NCBI RefSeq assembly: GCF_900155935.1
Contig: NZ_FTLW01000001.1
Span: 372,001-436,000 of the forward strand
Source: Solilutibacter tolerans
Lineage (GTDB): Bacteria; Pseudomonadota; Gammaproteobacteria; Xanthomonadales; Xanthomonadaceae
Direction: 5' to 3'
DNA: 64,000 bases
Part shown: one piece after another, positions 49,455-59,384 of the stretch
How the letters are laid out: each line of letters starts with the position of its first letter
Position numbering within the stretch: position 1 is the first letter of the stretch
Notes under the pieces: model-generated
Told to the model about the DNA's origin: nothing
Seen by the model: the letters and a program-made list of their open reading frames with translations, nothing else
The model's database searches: none
Made by a program: the position numbers and the translations under genes

Positions 49455-49653
49455 TGATGTTGGCGATGATCATCGGCCATGATTGCAACACCAGGCCATA
49501 GCCGAACCAACAGGCGATGCCGATCGTGAACACCACGTACATCCCCAGCGAGATGCCTTTGGTGTCACGCGTGCGGATGGTCTTGATTGCCTGCGGCACG
49601 AACGCCACCGTGGTGAGCGTGGCCGCGACGTAGCCGATCCATTCCATGCTCAT
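49402..49653 (-). CDS. SemiSWEET sugar transporter
   Basis: An 83-residue three-helix membrane protein of the MtN3/saliva (SemiSWEET) family, which works as a homodimer to move sugars. It has the PQ-type motif VAFVPQAIKTIRTRDTKGISLGMYVVFTIGIACWFGYGLVLQ and a third helix MIIANIITFLLSATILVMKL. ATG 49653 overlaps the amidohydrolase stop (ATGA), so it is translationally coupled. It overlaps the opposite DUF998 gene. Confidence 0.92.
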   Translation of the reverse strand: MSMEWIGYVAATLTTVAFVPQAIKTIRTRDTKGISLGMYVVFTIGIACWFGYGLVLQSWPMIIANIITFLLSATILVMKLRHG

Positions 49654-50942
49654 CGTATGGGCTCCCGATAGACCACGCCATCCTTCATCACAAAGTCGAC
49701 TTTCAGTACATGGTGGATGTCGGCGACGGGATCACCCGGCATGGCGATGATGTCGGCGCGCTTGCCGGCTTCGACCACGCCCTGGTCATCGACACCCAAC
49801 ACCTCCGCAGCCACGATGGTCGCTGACTGCAAGGCGACCGTCGCAGGAATACCCGCTTCGACCATGTAGATGAACTCACGTGCGTTGTCGCCGTGCGGAC
49901 CCACGCCCATGTCAGTGCCAAAGGCGATCTTGACGCCGCCCTTGTAGGCCTTGGCAGCCGTGTCCTGAATCAACGACCCGATGCGTGCGGCCTTGGGGCG
50001 CACGACCTCGGGGAAGTAGCCATCGATCTTGGCTTTCTCGGCGACGAAGCGCCCGGCGTAGATCGTGGGTACATACCACGCGCCTTTCTGCTTCATCAGC
50101 GACATCACCCGCTCGCTCATGTAGGTGCCGTGCTCGATGGTGTTCACCCCGCCGGCGACCGCGCGGTACATGCCTTCTTCGCCATGCGCATGCGCGGCCA
50201 CCCGGTAGCCGTAGTCCTTCGCGGTGTCGACGATGGCCTTCACTTCATCCACGGTGAATTGCGGCGCATCACCGGATTTGGCATAGCTCAGCACGCCGCC
50301 GGTGGCCGTGATCTTGATGACATCGCTGCCTTCCTTGTAGCGCTGGCGCACGGCTTGGCGCGCGTCGTCGATGGAATTGATCACGCCTTCGGTGGGACCG
50401 GGCGGGCCGATCAAATGTTGCAGCACGCTGTTCATGCCGTTGGTCGGGTCGGCGTGACCGCCTGTGGTGGCGATGGACTTGCCCGCCGCCCAGATGCGTG
50501 GCCCTTTCACCAAGCCCTGGTTGATGGCATTGCGCAGATGCGGCGTCACTTCGCCGCCCAGGTCGCGCACGCTGGTGAAGCCGGCCATCAAGGTCTTTTC
50601 GGCGAAACCCACGCTGCGAAAGGCGTAATCAACATCGTCCAATCGAAAGCCCTCGGAATAACTCTGGGGGCTGGATTGGCTGCCGAGGTGCACGTGCAGG
50701 TCGGTCCAGCCGGCCATGCAGGTGCGGCTGGAGAGGTCGATCGATGTCACATCGCCCACGGGTTCCACGCGTCCGGAGAGGACATCGGCTACTTTGCCGT
50801 CACGCACGATCACCGTATGCGGCCCCAGCACCTTGCCGCTGCGGCTGTCGAAAAGTTTCCCGCAATGCAGGCTCGTGTCCGCCCCCAAGGCGGGCAGGGC
50901 AAGCGTGGACAAGACGGCGGCGGTCAGCAGTTGGTGGTGCAT
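49650..50942 (-). CDS. Secreted amidohydrolase (imidazolonepropionase/prolidase-like)
   Basis: A 430-residue metal-dependent hydrolase with a Sec signal (LLTAAVLSTLALPALGA). Motifs: TDLHVHLGSQS (metal-binding HxH), SVRDLGGEVTPHLRNAI, IKITATGGVLSYAKSG (possible carbamylated Lys), RVAAHAHGEEGM, VNTIEHGTYM and FGTDMGVGPHG (metal Asp). The TIM-barrel composite ends with the standard VDDQGVVEAGKRADIIAMPGDPVADI. The family includes secreted prolidases and xenobiotic hydrolases; the substrate is not clear. Followed by the coupled SemiSWEET gene. Confidence 0.92.
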   Translation of the reverse strand: MHHQLLTAAVLSTLALPALGADTSLHCGKLFDSRSGKVLGPHTVIVRDGKVADVLSGRVEPVGDVTSIDLSSRTCMAGWTDLHVHLGSQSSPQSYSEGFRLDDVDYAFRSVGFAEKTLMAGFTSVRDLGGEVTPHLRNAINQGLVKGPRIWAAGKSIATTGGHADPTNGMNSVLQHLIGPPGPTEGVINSIDDARQAVRQRYKEGSDVIKITATGGVLSYAKSGDAPQFTVDEVKAIVDTAKDYGYRVAAHAHGEEGMYRAVAGGVNTIEHGTYMSERVMSLMKQKGAWYVPTIYAGRFVAEKAKIDGYFPEVVRPKAARIGSLIQDTAAKAYKGGVKIAFGTDMGVGPHGDNAREFIYMVEAGIPATVALQSATIVAAEVLGVDDQGVVEAGKRADIIAMPGDPVADIHHVLKVDFVMKDGVVYREPIR

Positions 50943-51042
50943 GGCGATTCCCCAAAGATGTGGGCCGATAGTGGCATGCCCACGCATGGCGGCGAATGCT
51001 GCGCTGCGGTAGTCTGACCAGTCCGCATCCCCAAGCTTGCCC

Positions 51043-53790
51043 ATGTCCGAAGACGCCCATCCCGCCCAAGCCTACGATCCCGCCGCCGTGGAGGCCGCCG
51101 CCCGGCGCCATTGGGACGCGACCCGCACGTTTGAAGTGACCGAGGACAGCGACAAGCCGAAGTACTTCTGCTTGTCGATGCTGCCGTATCCATCGGGCGC
51201 GTTGCACGTGGGGCATGTGCGCAACTACACGATTGGCGATGTGATCAGCCGCCACAAGCGCATGACCGGTCACAACGTGCTGCAGCCGATGGGTTGGGAC
51301 GCCTTCGGCCTGCCGGCGGAGAACGCTGCGATCAAGAACAAGACCGCGCCCGCGACCTGGACCTACGCCAACATCGACCACATGCGCGCGCAGCTGAAGT
51401 CGCTGGGCTTTGCGCTGGACTGGTCGCGCGAGTTCGCGACCTGCTCTCCCGACTATTACGTCCACGAGCAGCGCATGTTCGTGCGCCTGATGAAAGAAGG
51501 CATTGCCTATCGCAAGAACGCGGTGGTGAACTGGGACCCGGTGGACCAGACCGTGCTCGCCAACGAACAAGTCGTCGATGGGCGAGGCTGGCGCACCGGT
51601 GCCGTGGTCGAGAAGCGCGAGATCCCGCAATGGTTCCTGCGCATTACCGATTATGCGCAGGAATTGCTGGACGGCTTGGACACGCTCGAGGGCTGGCCGG
51701 ATTCGGTCAAGACCATGCAGCGCAACTGGATCGGTCGCAGCGAGGGCCTGGAAATCGCCTTCAAGGTGGAGGGTGAAGCGGAACCGCTCACCGTCTTCAC
51801 CACGCGCCCCGACACCCTGATGGGCGTGACCTTCATCAGCATTGCCGGCGAGCACCCGCTGGCGATCAAGGCCGCCGAAGGCAATCCCGAGCTCGCCGCG
51901 TTCCTGAAGGAATTGAACAAGGGCGGTGTCTCCGAGGCCGAACTGGAGACGCAGGAAAAGCGCGGCATGGCCACCGGCCAATGGGCCATCCACCCGATCA
52001 CCGGCGAAGACGTGCCGATCTACGTCGCCAACTTCGTGCTGATGGGCTACGGCACCGGCGCGGTAATGGCCGTGCCGGCGCATGACCAGCGCGATTGGGA
52101 GTTCGCCAAGGCGTATGGCTTGCCGATCCAACCGGTCATCGCCACGACGGAGGTGCGCGATGCGCTGGAAGAAATCGCATCGCACGTCGTCCAACACGAT
52201 GACCCGATGGCGGTGGCGTTGGGTGCGCACGGCCCGATCGACGTGGTCGAGATCGATGCCGCGGTGCCGGTGGTGCGCGAGTACCTGGAACGCATCAACG
52301 ACAAAGGCGCGATGACCGAGCGCGGCTGGCTGATCAATTCCGGCGAATACAACGGCATGGATTACCAGGCCGCGTTCGATGCACTGGCCCAGCGTTTCGA
52401 AGCCGAAGGCAATGGCGTACGCCGCATCAACTATCGCCTGCGCGATTGGGGTGTCAGCCGTCAGCGTTACTGGGGCTGCCCGATTCCCGTCATTTATTGT
52501 GCGGACTGCGGCGCCGTGCCGGTGCCGGAAGACCAGCTGCCGGTCGTGTTGCCGGAAGACGTGCAGGATGCATTCGCCGCGGGCACCGTGGTCAGCCCGA
52601 TCAAGGCCGATCCCGAGTGGCGCAAGACCACCTGCCCGCACTGTGGCAAGCCCGCCGAGCGCGAGACCGACACCTTCGACACTTTCATGGAGTCGAGCTG
52701 GTACTACGCGCGCTACACGTCGCCAGGCGCTGCCGACATGGTGGACGATCGCGCGAATTACTGGTTGCCGGTCGATCAGTATATCGGCGGCATCGAGCAC
52801 GCGATTCTGCACCTGATGTATTTCCGCTTCTATCACAAGCTCCTGCGCGACGCGGGACTGGTGCACAGCGACGAGCCCGCCAAGCGCCTGCTGACGCAGG
52901 GCATGGTGATCGCCGATACCTACTACCGCGAAGGCGATCTGGGCGAAAAGACCTGGTTCAATCCGGCCGATGTCGAAGTGGAGCGTGACGACAAGGGCAA
53001 GGTGGTCGGCGCGCACTTGAAGGCCGATGGTCGGCCGGTTGGCATCGGCGGCACCGAGAAGATGTCGAAGTCGAAAAACAACGGCGTCGACCCGCAGGCG
53101 ATGGTCGACAAGTACGGCGCCGACACGGTGCGCCTGTTCTCGATGTTCGCCGCGCCGCCCGAGCAGTCGCTGGAGTGGAATGAAGCCGGCGTCGACGGCA
53201 TGGCGCGTTTCCTGCGCCGTCTGTGGCGCGACATACACACACACGCCTCGCAGCCGGACCATCCTGAGGTCAATGCATCGCAATTGGATGCGGCGCAGAA
53301 AACGCTACGCCGCCAAGTGCATGAAACGATTCAGAAGGTGGGCGACGATTACGAGCGCCGCCACAGTTTCAACACGGCGATCGCCGCTTGCATGGAGTTA
53401 CTCAACAACATCGGCAAGTTCAATGACATGAGCGACCAGGGCCGCGCGGTGCGCCACGAGGCGTTCGAAGCCTTGGTGTTGATGCTGAACCCGATCACCC
53501 CGCACATCAGCCATGCCTTGTGGCAAGTATTGGGCCACCCGGAAGAAGTCTTGGAGGATGTCGCGTTCCCGCAGGCTGATCCTTCGGCATTGGTGCGCGA
53601 TGCGGTCACGTTGGCCGTGCAGGTCAACGGCAAGCTGCGCGGACATATCGAGGTCGCACCTGATGCCACGCGTGAGGTGACGGAAGCCGCCGCCCTCGCC
53701 GAGCCGGGTGTCGCAGCCCATCTGCAGGGCCAAACGATCCGCAAGGTGATCGTGGTGCCGGGGCGCATCGTGAACATCGTGGCTGGCTGA
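51043..53790 (+). CDS. leuS: Leucyl-tRNA synthetase
   Basis: A 915-residue class I synthetase. HIGH motif region [16 protein letters not shown] (about 47-62). CP1 editing domain (about 230-430, [41 protein letters not shown]). KMSKS motif [13 protein letters not shown] (about 671). The anticodon-binding and C-terminal domains end in [17 protein letters not shown] 51043 ([13 protein letters not shown]) is the start. It leads the conserved cluster leuS-lptE-holA-nadD-rsfS-rlmH. Confidence 0.98.
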   Translation: MSEDAHPAQAYDPAAVEAAARRHWDATRTFEVTEDSDKPKYFCLSMLPYPSGALHVGHVRNYTIGDVISRHKRMTGHNVLQPMGWDAFGLPAENAAIKNKTAPATWTYANIDHMRAQLKSLGFALDWSREFATCSPDYYVHEQRMFVRLMKEGIAYRKNAVVNWDPVDQTVLANEQVVDGRGWRTGAVVEKREIPQWFLRITDYAQELLDGLDTLEGWPDSVKTMQRNWIGRSEGLEIAFKVEGEAEPLTVFTTRPDTLMGVTFISIAGEHPLAIKAAEGNPELAAFLKELNKGGVSEAELETQEKRGMATGQWAIHPITGEDVPIYVANFVLMGYGTGAVMAVPAHDQRDWEFAKAYGLPIQPVIATTEVRDALEEIASHVVQHDDPMAVALGAHGPIDVVEIDAAVPVVREYLERINDKGAMTERGWLINSGEYNGMDYQAAFDALAQRFEAEGNGVRRINYRLRDWGVSRQRYWGCPIPVIYCADCGAVPVPEDQLPVVLPEDVQDAFAAGTVVSPIKADPEWRKTTCPHCGKPAERETDTFDTFMESSWYYARYTSPGAADMVDDRANYWLPVDQYIGGIEHAILHLMYFRFYHKLLRDAGLVHSDEPAKRLLTQGMVIADTYYREGDLGEKTWFNPADVEVERDDKGKVVGAHLKADGRPVGIGGTEKMSKSKNNGVDPQAMVDKYGADTVRLFSMFAAPPEQSLEWNEAGVDGMARFLRRLWRDIHTHASQPDHPEVNASQLDAAQKTLRRQVHETIQKVGDDYERRHSFNTAIAACMELLNNIGKFNDMSDQGRAVRHEAFEALVLMLNPITPHISHALWQVLGHPEEVLEDVAFPQADPSALVRDAVTLAVQVNGKLRGHIEVAPDATREVTEAAALAEPGVAAHLQGQTIRKVIVVPGRIVNIVAG

Positions 53791-53852
53791 CCGGTGTTCG
53801 CCGTTCAGCCGGAGACATTGCCCGCAGCGGCCGCATCGTCCAGACTTCACCC

Positions 53853-54350
53853 ATGAAGAAGCTGATCATTGTTGCCCTTGTAGCGCTGCTTGCCGGCTGT
53901 GGATTTCATTTGCGCAACGCGCTGACATTGCCGGACGACATTGGCCCGGTGCGCGTGGTTTCGCCGGATCCCTATAGTCCATTGGCCGAGTCGTTGGCGC
54001 AGGCCTTGGCGCGCGCGGGGGCCTCCGCGCCTGCGGACCCGACGGCGACCGAGGGCGTGGCGACGCTTGAAATCATCTCTGAGCGATGGGGTGATACTCC
54101 TTTGTCTCTGGACGAATTGGGCCGCGCGCAAGAATTCAGCCTCCGCTATGCCACTGTATTCGCCCTGCGCGATGGCAATGGCAAGGACGTGGTGCCGCAG
54201 CAGGTAATCGAGTTGTCGCGGGACTACATCGCGCCGGCGGCGGATTCCCGGGGCAAGGCCAGTGAACGCGAGTTGTTGTCGCGCGAGCTGCGTCGCGATA
54301 TGTCGGCCGCCATCCTGCGCCGGATCGATGCTGCCTCCCGCCTGCGCTGA
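53853..54350 (+). CDS. lptE: LPS assembly lipoprotein LptE
   Basis: A 165-residue outer-membrane lipoprotein that plugs LptD during LPS insertion. The signal peptide has lipobox LLAGC (Cys 16), followed by GFHLR, the family's hallmark after the cysteine. The LptE core has VRVVSPDPYSPLAESLAQAL and ISERWGDTPLSLDELGRAQEFSLRYATVF. holA follows with six bases between. Confidence 0.95.
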   Translation: MKKLIIVALVALLAGCGFHLRNALTLPDDIGPVRVVSPDPYSPLAESLAQALARAGASAPADPTATEGVATLEIISERWGDTPLSLDELGRAQEFSLRYATVFALRDGNGKDVVPQQVIELSRDYIAPAADSRGKASERELLSRELRRDMSAAILRRIDAASRLR

Positions 54351-54356
54351 GCGCCG

Positions 54357-55388
54357 GTGGAACTTAATACCGAACGACTGACTGCCCAGCTGCCGCAGGA
54401 GCCGCTGCGCCCGGTCTATCTGGTCGCGGGCGTCGAGCCACTGCGTGTGCTCGAGGCTGCGGATGCCGTGCGTGCCCATGCCCGTGCGAACGGTTGCGAC
54501 GAACGCGAGGTATTCGAGGCTGATGCCCGTGATTTCGACTGGTCCGCGCTCGCGGCCTCTTTCGGCAGCATGGGCCTGTTCAGCAGCCAACGCTTGATTG
54601 AGCTGCGCCTGCCCACTGGCAAGCCGGGCAAGGAAGGCGCGGCTGTCATCAGTGAATTTTGCGCGGATCCGCCGCCGGGTGTGACTTTGCTCATCACCGC
54701 CAACGACTGGAGCAAGGCGCACGCCGGCAAGTGGAGTGAGGCGATCGCCAAGGCAGGCCACGTTGCCATCGCCTGGGCGGTCAAGCCGCATGAGCTGGTC
54801 GATTGGGTGGAGAAGCGTTTGCGTTCGAAAGGCGTGCGCGCGGATCGCGATGCTGTCGCCCAACTGGCCGCGCGTGTCGAAGGCAATCTGCTGGCCGCCG
54901 CGCAGGAAGTCGACAAGCTCGCGCTGCTTGCCGAAGGCAAGATATTGGATGCCGCGGCGATGCAGTCATTGGTTACCGATGCTGCGCGCTTTGATGTCTT
55001 CCGGCTGACTGATGCCGCGTTGAATGGTCAGCCGGCACAGGTGTCACGCGTGCTGGCAGGACTGCGCGGCGAGGGTGAAGTGGTGGTCGCCTTACTGGGC
55101 ATAGTGGTACGTGAATTGCAGATGGCCGAGAAACTGGCGCAAGTGCAGGCGCGCGGCGGCAACGTCAACGGTGAGTTCCGCGCGCTGCGTATCTGGGAGT
55201 CCAAGCAGGCCTTGTACCTGCGTGCACTCAAACGCCACGATGCGCCGCGCTGGTCGCGTTTTCTCGCCCATGCCGGGCAGGTGGACCGGATCGCCAAGGG
55301 GCGTGCCAGCGGTGATGCATGGCGCGAGCTGGAGCGTTTGCTGGTCGCCGTGGCTGAACCACGCGCAATGAAGTTGATGGCGTCCTGA
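54357..55388 (+). CDS. holA: DNA polymerase III subunit delta
   Basis: The clamp-loader delta subunit, 343 residues, opens the beta clamp. N-terminal VYLVAGVEPLRVLEAADAVRAHARANGCDEREVFEAD is the AAA+ domain start. SMGLFSSQRLIELRLPTGK (SLF-type motif), VEGNLLAAAQEVDKLALLA and the C-terminal region LRIWESKQALYLRALKR are typical. Start GTG 54357 (VELNTERLTAQL). Start codons become weak in this stretch (GTG, GTG, TTG in the next three genes). It is in the leuS-rlmH cluster. Confidence 0.96.
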   Translation: MELNTERLTAQLPQEPLRPVYLVAGVEPLRVLEAADAVRAHARANGCDEREVFEADARDFDWSALAASFGSMGLFSSQRLIELRLPTGKPGKEGAAVISEFCADPPPGVTLLITANDWSKAHAGKWSEAIAKAGHVAIAWAVKPHELVDWVEKRLRSKGVRADRDAVAQLAARVEGNLLAAAQEVDKLALLAEGKILDAAAMQSLVTDAARFDVFRLTDAALNGQPAQVSRVLAGLRGEGEVVVALLGIVVRELQMAEKLAQVQARGGNVNGEFRALRIWESKQALYLRALKRHDAPRWSRFLAHAGQVDRIAKGRASGDAWRELERLLVAVAEPRAMKLMAS

Positions 55389-55394
55389 CCGATC

Positions 55395-56069
55395 GTGGCT
55401 GCGTTGCGCATCCAATACGGCGGCACATTCGACCCGGTACACAATGGTCATCTGGGGGTGGCGCGAAGTGCTCGTGATCGGCTGCAGGCCGGTGTTTGGT
55501 TGATGCCGGCCGCCGACCCGCCACACAAAGGCCCGACCGCGGCCGACGCGCAAGAGCGCCTGGCGATGTTGCAGTTGGCCATTGCCGGGCAAAAAGACTT
55601 GCATGTCGATGATCGCGAGCTGCGCCGCGATGGCCCCTCATGGACCGTCGACACGCTGACCGACCTTCGCCGAGAAATAGGCGATGAAGCGCCGTTGGCC
55701 ATTTTGATTGGTGCGGACAGTTTCCTTGGCTTGCCGAGTTGGAAAGAATGGCAGTTGCTCATCGACTTCGCCCATATCGTGATCGCAGAGCGCCCCGGAA
55801 GCGTCATCGACCCACATGCCTTGCCCGAGCAGCTACGCAACTTTGCCGAGCCGCATTGGTGCATGCGGGCTTCCGAGCTGCACCAAGTCCCGGCCGGGCG
55901 CCTGCTGCGGCTCAAGTTGCCGCTGCGGCCGGAGTCCTCCAGTGAGCTCCGAAGCCGCATCGCCCAAGGGCAGTCGTGGCACGAATGGGTGACGCGCCCG
56001 GTCGCCGATTACATCGACCAACACCGCCTTTATGGCGTAAATCCGCGGCCTTCAGCTCCCACGCGGTAG
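55395..56069 (+). CDS. nadD: Nicotinate-nucleotide adenylyltransferase
   Basis: A 224-residue enzyme of NAD synthesis that transfers AMP to nicotinate mononucleotide. Signature GGTFDPVHNGHL (about 9-20), PAADPPHKGP, DGPSWTVDTL and SSELRSRIAQGQ (SSTxIR-type). Start GTG 55395, six bases after holA. It is followed by rsfS as in many proteobacteria. A TAGAAT box at 56067-56072, at its end, could drive rsfS-rlmH separately. Confidence 0.96.
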   Translation: MAALRIQYGGTFDPVHNGHLGVARSARDRLQAGVWLMPAADPPHKGPTAADAQERLAMLQLAIAGQKDLHVDDRELRRDGPSWTVDTLTDLRREIGDEAPLAILIGADSFLGLPSWKEWQLLIDFAHIVIAERPGSVIDPHALPEQLRNFAEPHWCMRASELHQVPAGRLLRLKLPLRPESSSELRSRIAQGQSWHEWVTRPVADYIDQHRLYGVNPRPSAPTR

Positions 56070-56102
56070 AATCTGCCCATTCCCCATCGAGAGATCCGTC
56101 GT

Positions 56103-56519
56103 TTGTCCAATCAGGCCCAAGTGATCAAGACCAGCGCACCAACCCCGCCGCCGCCGGTGGATGTGCTGCTAAAAACCGTCATCGACGCGGTGGAGAACCT
56201 GAAGGCGCAGGACGTGGTCGAGCTGGACGTGCGCGGCAAGAGCAGCGTCTGCGACTACATGGTGGTCGTCTCTGGCACCTCGACGCGTCACGTGAAGTCG
56301 ATCGCCGATGAAGTGGTGAAGTTTGCCAAGCAGCTCGATTACCAGCCGCTGGGCGTCGAAGGCGAGCAGGAAGCCGAGTGGGTGCTGGTGGATCTGGGCG
56401 ATGTCGTTGTCCACGTGATGCTGCCGCGTGTGCGCGAGTTCTATGCGCTCGAGCGCCTGTGGACGGTCGGCGATGAGCCGCCGCGCTACGGCGAGACCGA
56501 CGCCGAAGACGCGCTCTGA
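56103..56519 (+). CDS. rsfS: Ribosome silencing factor RsfS
   Basis: A 138-residue protein that binds uL14 and blocks subunit joining when nutrients are scarce. Core [40 protein letters not shown] and [31 protein letters not shown]. Start codon TTG 56103 ([11 protein letters not shown]); an ATG start would truncate the N-terminus. It precedes rlmH by 13 bases. Confidence 0.96.
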   Translation: MSNQAQVIKTSAPTPPPPVDVLLKTVIDAVENLKAQDVVELDVRGKSSVCDYMVVVSGTSTRHVKSIADEVVKFAKQLDYQPLGVEGEQEAEWVLVDLGDVVVHVMLPRVREFYALERLWTVGDEPPRYGETDAEDAL

Positions 56520-56532
56520 GCGCAGCCCGCGC

Positions 56533-57003
56533 ATGAAGGCCAAGCTGGTCGCGGTCGGTGAACGTCCGCCCGGCTGGGTGGCGGAAGGGTTCAGCGAATA
56601 CCAGAAGCGCCTGTCGCACGGCCTGCCGTTGGAGCTGGACGAGGTGACGCCCGGGATTCGTGGCAAGGGTCGCGATGCCGTGCGTGCGATGCATGACGAA
56701 GGCGAGCGCGTGCTGGCGGCGCTACCCAAGGGCGCGTGGGTGGTTGCGCTGGATGGTCGCGGCAAGACGTGGAGCTCCGAGCAGTTGGCCGAGCGCATGG
56801 AGCACTGGCGCGGGCAGGGGCGTGATCTGGCGTTCCTGATCGGTGGTCCGGAAGGCCATGCCCCCGACGTGCTGGCGCGTGCGGACGAGCGCTGGTCACT
56901 GGGCCCGTTGACCCTTCCGCACATGCTGGTGCGCCTGGTGTTGGCTGAGCAGCTCTATCGCGCGATGTCGATGCTCTCCAACCATCCCTACCATCGCGCT
57001 TGA
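56533..57003 (+). CDS. rlmH: 23S rRNA (pseudouridine1915-N3)-methyltransferase RlmH
   Basis: A 156-residue SPOUT methyltransferase acting on 70S ribosomes. Motifs: LDGRGKTWSSEQLAERM, FLIGGPEGHAPDV and LPHMLVRLVLAEQLYRA. N-terminus MKAKLVAVGERPPGWVAEGF. It is the last gene of the cluster; a hairpin follows and the next genes are on the other strand. In relatives maf usually comes next; here tonB and a SIMPL gene are between. Confidence 0.97.
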   Translation: MKAKLVAVGERPPGWVAEGFSEYQKRLSHGLPLELDEVTPGIRGKGRDAVRAMHDEGERVLAALPKGAWVVALDGRGKTWSSEQLAERMEHWRGQGRDLAFLIGGPEGHAPDVLARADERWSLGPLTLPHMLVRLVLAEQLYRAMSMLSNHPYHRA

Positions 57004-57020
57004 ACGTAGTCATTGCGATG

Positions 57021-57048
57021 TCGCTGCCTGCTGTAATGCAGGCAGCGA
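57021..57048. terminator. Hairpin between rlmH and tonB
   Basis: TCGCTGCCTGC (57021-57031) pairs with GCAGGCAGCGA (57038-57048) around TGTAAT, an 11-bp stem between convergent genes. The T tail is poor on either strand. Confidence 0.5.
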
Positions 57049-57066
57049 TTGCGCATCCATCAAACA

Positions 57067-57777
57067 TCAACCGTTGATCGAAAACGCGACCGGCACCGTA
57101 CCCACGGCGCGCACGGCTCGGCCGTTTTGACGCGCGGGCACGAACTTCCATTTGCGCAACACTTGTTCGCGCGCCGCGCGGTCCAGCACGCGATGCCCAC
57201 TGCTGGTGGCGACACTGACCTCGACCGGGTTGCCGGACTCATCTACCACCACGCGCAGCATCACCGTGCCCTGCAACCCATCGCGCAGTGCATCACGCGG
57301 GTAAACCGGCTTGGGGTTGCTGAGGTATTGCAGCGTGATGCCGGACACCGGCTGGCCATCGCCGGGGACCGTGGTTTCACCGCCGCCTGACGGCGTGGTG
57401 ACGGTCTCGCCGTGATCGACGATGACAGGCGCATCGATGCTGGGCAGCTCGTTTGTTGCAGGGGTGTTGTCCTGCGCTTGCACGCTTTCCCTCTGCGGCG
57501 GCGTAGGCGTCGCCGGCTTGGGCGTCACTCGGGGCCGCTCGACGACGTCAACCGGAATCGGCGGCGGAGGTGGCGGCAATGCTTCGCGAAAAACCGGCTC
57601 GAAACGCGTGCGGCTTTCGGTCGCTGATGTGCCGATGGGTACTTGCGCCGGCATCATCAACAAGCCCAGCGCGATGAAGTGCAGGGCGATCGCGCTGCTG
57701 ATGCCGCTGATACGCGCGGCATCGAGCCGCTGACTTTCGTGGGCTTGCGTCGCACTCAGGCGTAATGTCTTGACCAT
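57067..57777 (-). CDS. TonB-type energy transducer
   Basis: A 236-residue protein. One N-terminal membrane helix (about 24-45, GISSAIALHFIALGLLMMPAQ) is followed by a long Pro-rich rigid region (LPPPPPPIPVDVVERP, TPKPATPTPPQ). A Gly-rich link and a C-terminal TonB domain complete it (LSNPKPVYPRDALRDGLQGTVMLRVVVDESGNPVEVSVATSSGHRVLDRAAREQVLRKWKFVPA). The start at 57777 has AGGAGGTGGAAT before it. It transfers proton-motive force to outer-membrane receptors; the TonB receptor at 7.4 kb is a possible client. exbB/exbD are not adjacent. Confidence 0.9.
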   Translation of the reverse strand: MVKTLRLSATQAHESQRLDAARISGISSAIALHFIALGLLMMPAQVPIGTSATESRTRFEPVFREALPPPPPPIPVDVVERPRVTPKPATPTPPQRESVQAQDNTPATNELPSIDAPVIVDHGETVTTPSGGGETTVPGDGQPVSGITLQYLSNPKPVYPRDALRDGLQGTVMLRVVVDESGNPVEVSVATSSGHRVLDRAAREQVLRKWKFVPARQNGRAVRAVGTVPVAFSING

Positions 57778-57850
57778 ATTCCACCTCCTGGCCGGTATTG
57801 GCAGTCAGGAGAACGCATCAGGCAGGGAAACGGGGTTGATGGCCTGCAAA

Positions 57851-57880
57851 AAGCAAAGGCCCCGATTGGGGCCTTTGCTT
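57851..57880 (-). terminator. Terminator after the SIMPL gene
   Basis: AAGCAAAGGCCCC (57851-57863) pairs perfectly with GGGGCCTTTGCTT (57868-57880) around GATT. On the minus strand it follows the SIMPL stop and precedes tonB. Confidence 0.8.
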
Positions 57881-57897
57881 GTGAAGGTGCTGGGTAC

Positions 57898-58656
57898 TTA
57901 ACGTCCCAGCTCAAATACGATGTTGAGGTTGACGCTCAAGCTGCTTTCGCCAGGGGAAATGGCGGTGTCGGCAGCTCCTTTGGCCTCCATCGCCATCGCA
58001 CGCATCACCGGCACCGGCGGGCGGAAGCCGCCACCGGTTTCATCGATGCTGACAATCCGGCGCACTTTCAGGTTAAGCGTTTTGGCATACATCTCGGCTC
58101 GAGCTTGTGCCTTCTCAAGTGCAGCGCGACGCGCTTCGTCGTAGGCCTCGTCAGGCTTGTCCACTTCGAAGCTGGGGCCATTCAATTCGTTGGCACCCTG
58201 GGCAACCAGCGTGTCCATGATCGTGCCCAGCTTGGCCAGGTCACGCACCTTTACGCTGACTGTGTTGCGAGCCTCGTAGCCGGTGATCTTGGGTGGCTGG
58301 TTTTGCTCATAGTGGTATTGGGGGTTGAGGTTGACGCCCGTGGTCTGGATGTCACGTTCATTGATGCCCCCGCCTTTGAGCGCGGCCATCACCTTGGCCA
58401 TCTGCTCGGCGTTCTGGCGCATTGCGGTGTTGGTGTCCGCGCCGCGAGTGACTACGCCGGTCGAGATCGTCGCGACATCCGGCACGCGCTTGCTGGTGGC
58501 TTCGGCGCTAACCGAGAGCAAGGTGCCATCGGTGGACACCATTGAAGTGGCGGGGGCGGTGGTCTGGGCGCAAGCAGCAGTCATGGCGGTTCCGGCGGCC
58601 AGGGCAATGGCCAGCATAAGGGGACGAAGACGGGGGAATCGATTGTTCTGGGTCAC
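57898..58656 (-). CDS. SIMPL (DUF541) periplasmic protein
   Basis: A 252-residue protein with a Sec or lipoprotein-like signal ([18 protein letters not shown], possible lipobox TAAC). The SIMPL domain has [79 protein letters not shown] and [29 protein letters not shown]. coli YggE of this family lowers oxidative stress; the mechanism is unknown. Start GTG 58656 is fixed by AGGAGC six bases before it. Confidence 0.92.
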   Translation of the reverse strand: MTQNNRFPRLRPLMLAIALAAGTAMTAACAQTTAPATSMVSTDGTLLSVSAEATSKRVPDVATISTGVVTRGADTNTAMRQNAEQMAKVMAALKGGGINERDIQTTGVNLNPQYHYEQNQPPKITGYEARNTVSVKVRDLAKLGTIMDTLVAQGANELNGPSFEVDKPDEAYDEARRAALEKAQARAEMYAKTLNLKVRRIVSIDETGGGFRPPVPVMRAMAMEAKGAADTAISPGESSLSVNLNIVFELGR

Positions 58657-58814
58657 GTAGAAGCTCCTTTTTAACAGTGAAAGGGTGGTCTCGACGGGGT
58701 GAACGGGCCGTGACACGGAACGGGGTTGCAGGCCTGGACCTTGTTGCCGAGTGTTCAGCGCCATTAGCGCCGCATGGGTCTTTCCATGCAGGTTGCCCGG
58801 GTTATGCTGGTCGG

Positions 58815-59384
58815 ATGCTGCGTTTAGCCTCGCGTTCCCCCCGCCGATCCGAACTCTTGGCCCGTCTGGGGGTGGATTTCGGCCTGCTTGAAATCGACGT
58901 GCCGGAGGTGCGTGGCGAATCCGAGCCGCCCCTCGATTATGTCTCCCGCGTGGCCCGTGAAAAGGCCGGCGCCGGCTTGTTGCAAGTGGTTGCAGTACCG
59001 GGCACCTGGGTGCTGGGCGCTGATACCGAAGTGATCCTGGGCGATGAGGTCTTCGGCAAGCCGGTGGATGCCGAAGATGCTGCGTCGATGCTGCAGCGAC
59101 TCTCTGGCCGTACCCACACCGTCGCGACTGCGCTATGGCTGGTATCCGCCGGGCAGGAGCAGCACGCGATATCGATATCCGAAGTCACTTTCGACGCGCT
59201 GGACGATGCCCGCATCGCGCGCTATATCGAGAGTGGTGAATGGCAGGGAAAAGCAGGTGCCTATGGCATCCAGGGTGCTGCACAGGAGTTCATCAGCCAT
59301 CTTTCAGGTAGTCACTCTGGCGTGATGGGACTACCGCTGTTCGAGACGGGTCGTTTGCTTCGCCAGTGTGGGGTGATCGCATGA
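58815..59384 (+). CDS. maf: Maf-family nucleoside triphosphate pyrophosphatase
   Basis: A 189-residue house-cleaning pyrophosphatase: [69 protein letters not shown] and [16 protein letters not shown]. It hydrolyses modified or canonical pyrimidine nucleotides. Its stop overlaps the rng start (ATGA), so translation is coupled. Confidence 0.95.
   Translation: MLRLASRSPRRSELLARLGVDFGLLEIDVPEVRGESEPPLDYVSRVAREKAGAGLLQVVAVPGTWVLGADTEVILGDEVFGKPVDAEDAASMLQRLSGRTHTVATALWLVSAGQEQHAISISEVTFDALDDARIARYIESGEWQGKAGAYGIQGAAQEFISHLSGSHSGVMGLPLFETGRLLRQCGVIA

Noticed and set aside
51043-53790. High GC of leuS as sign of transfer
   Set aside because: It is a core gene in conserved order; GC varies between genes here, which also tempers the island claim for 7-14.7 kb.
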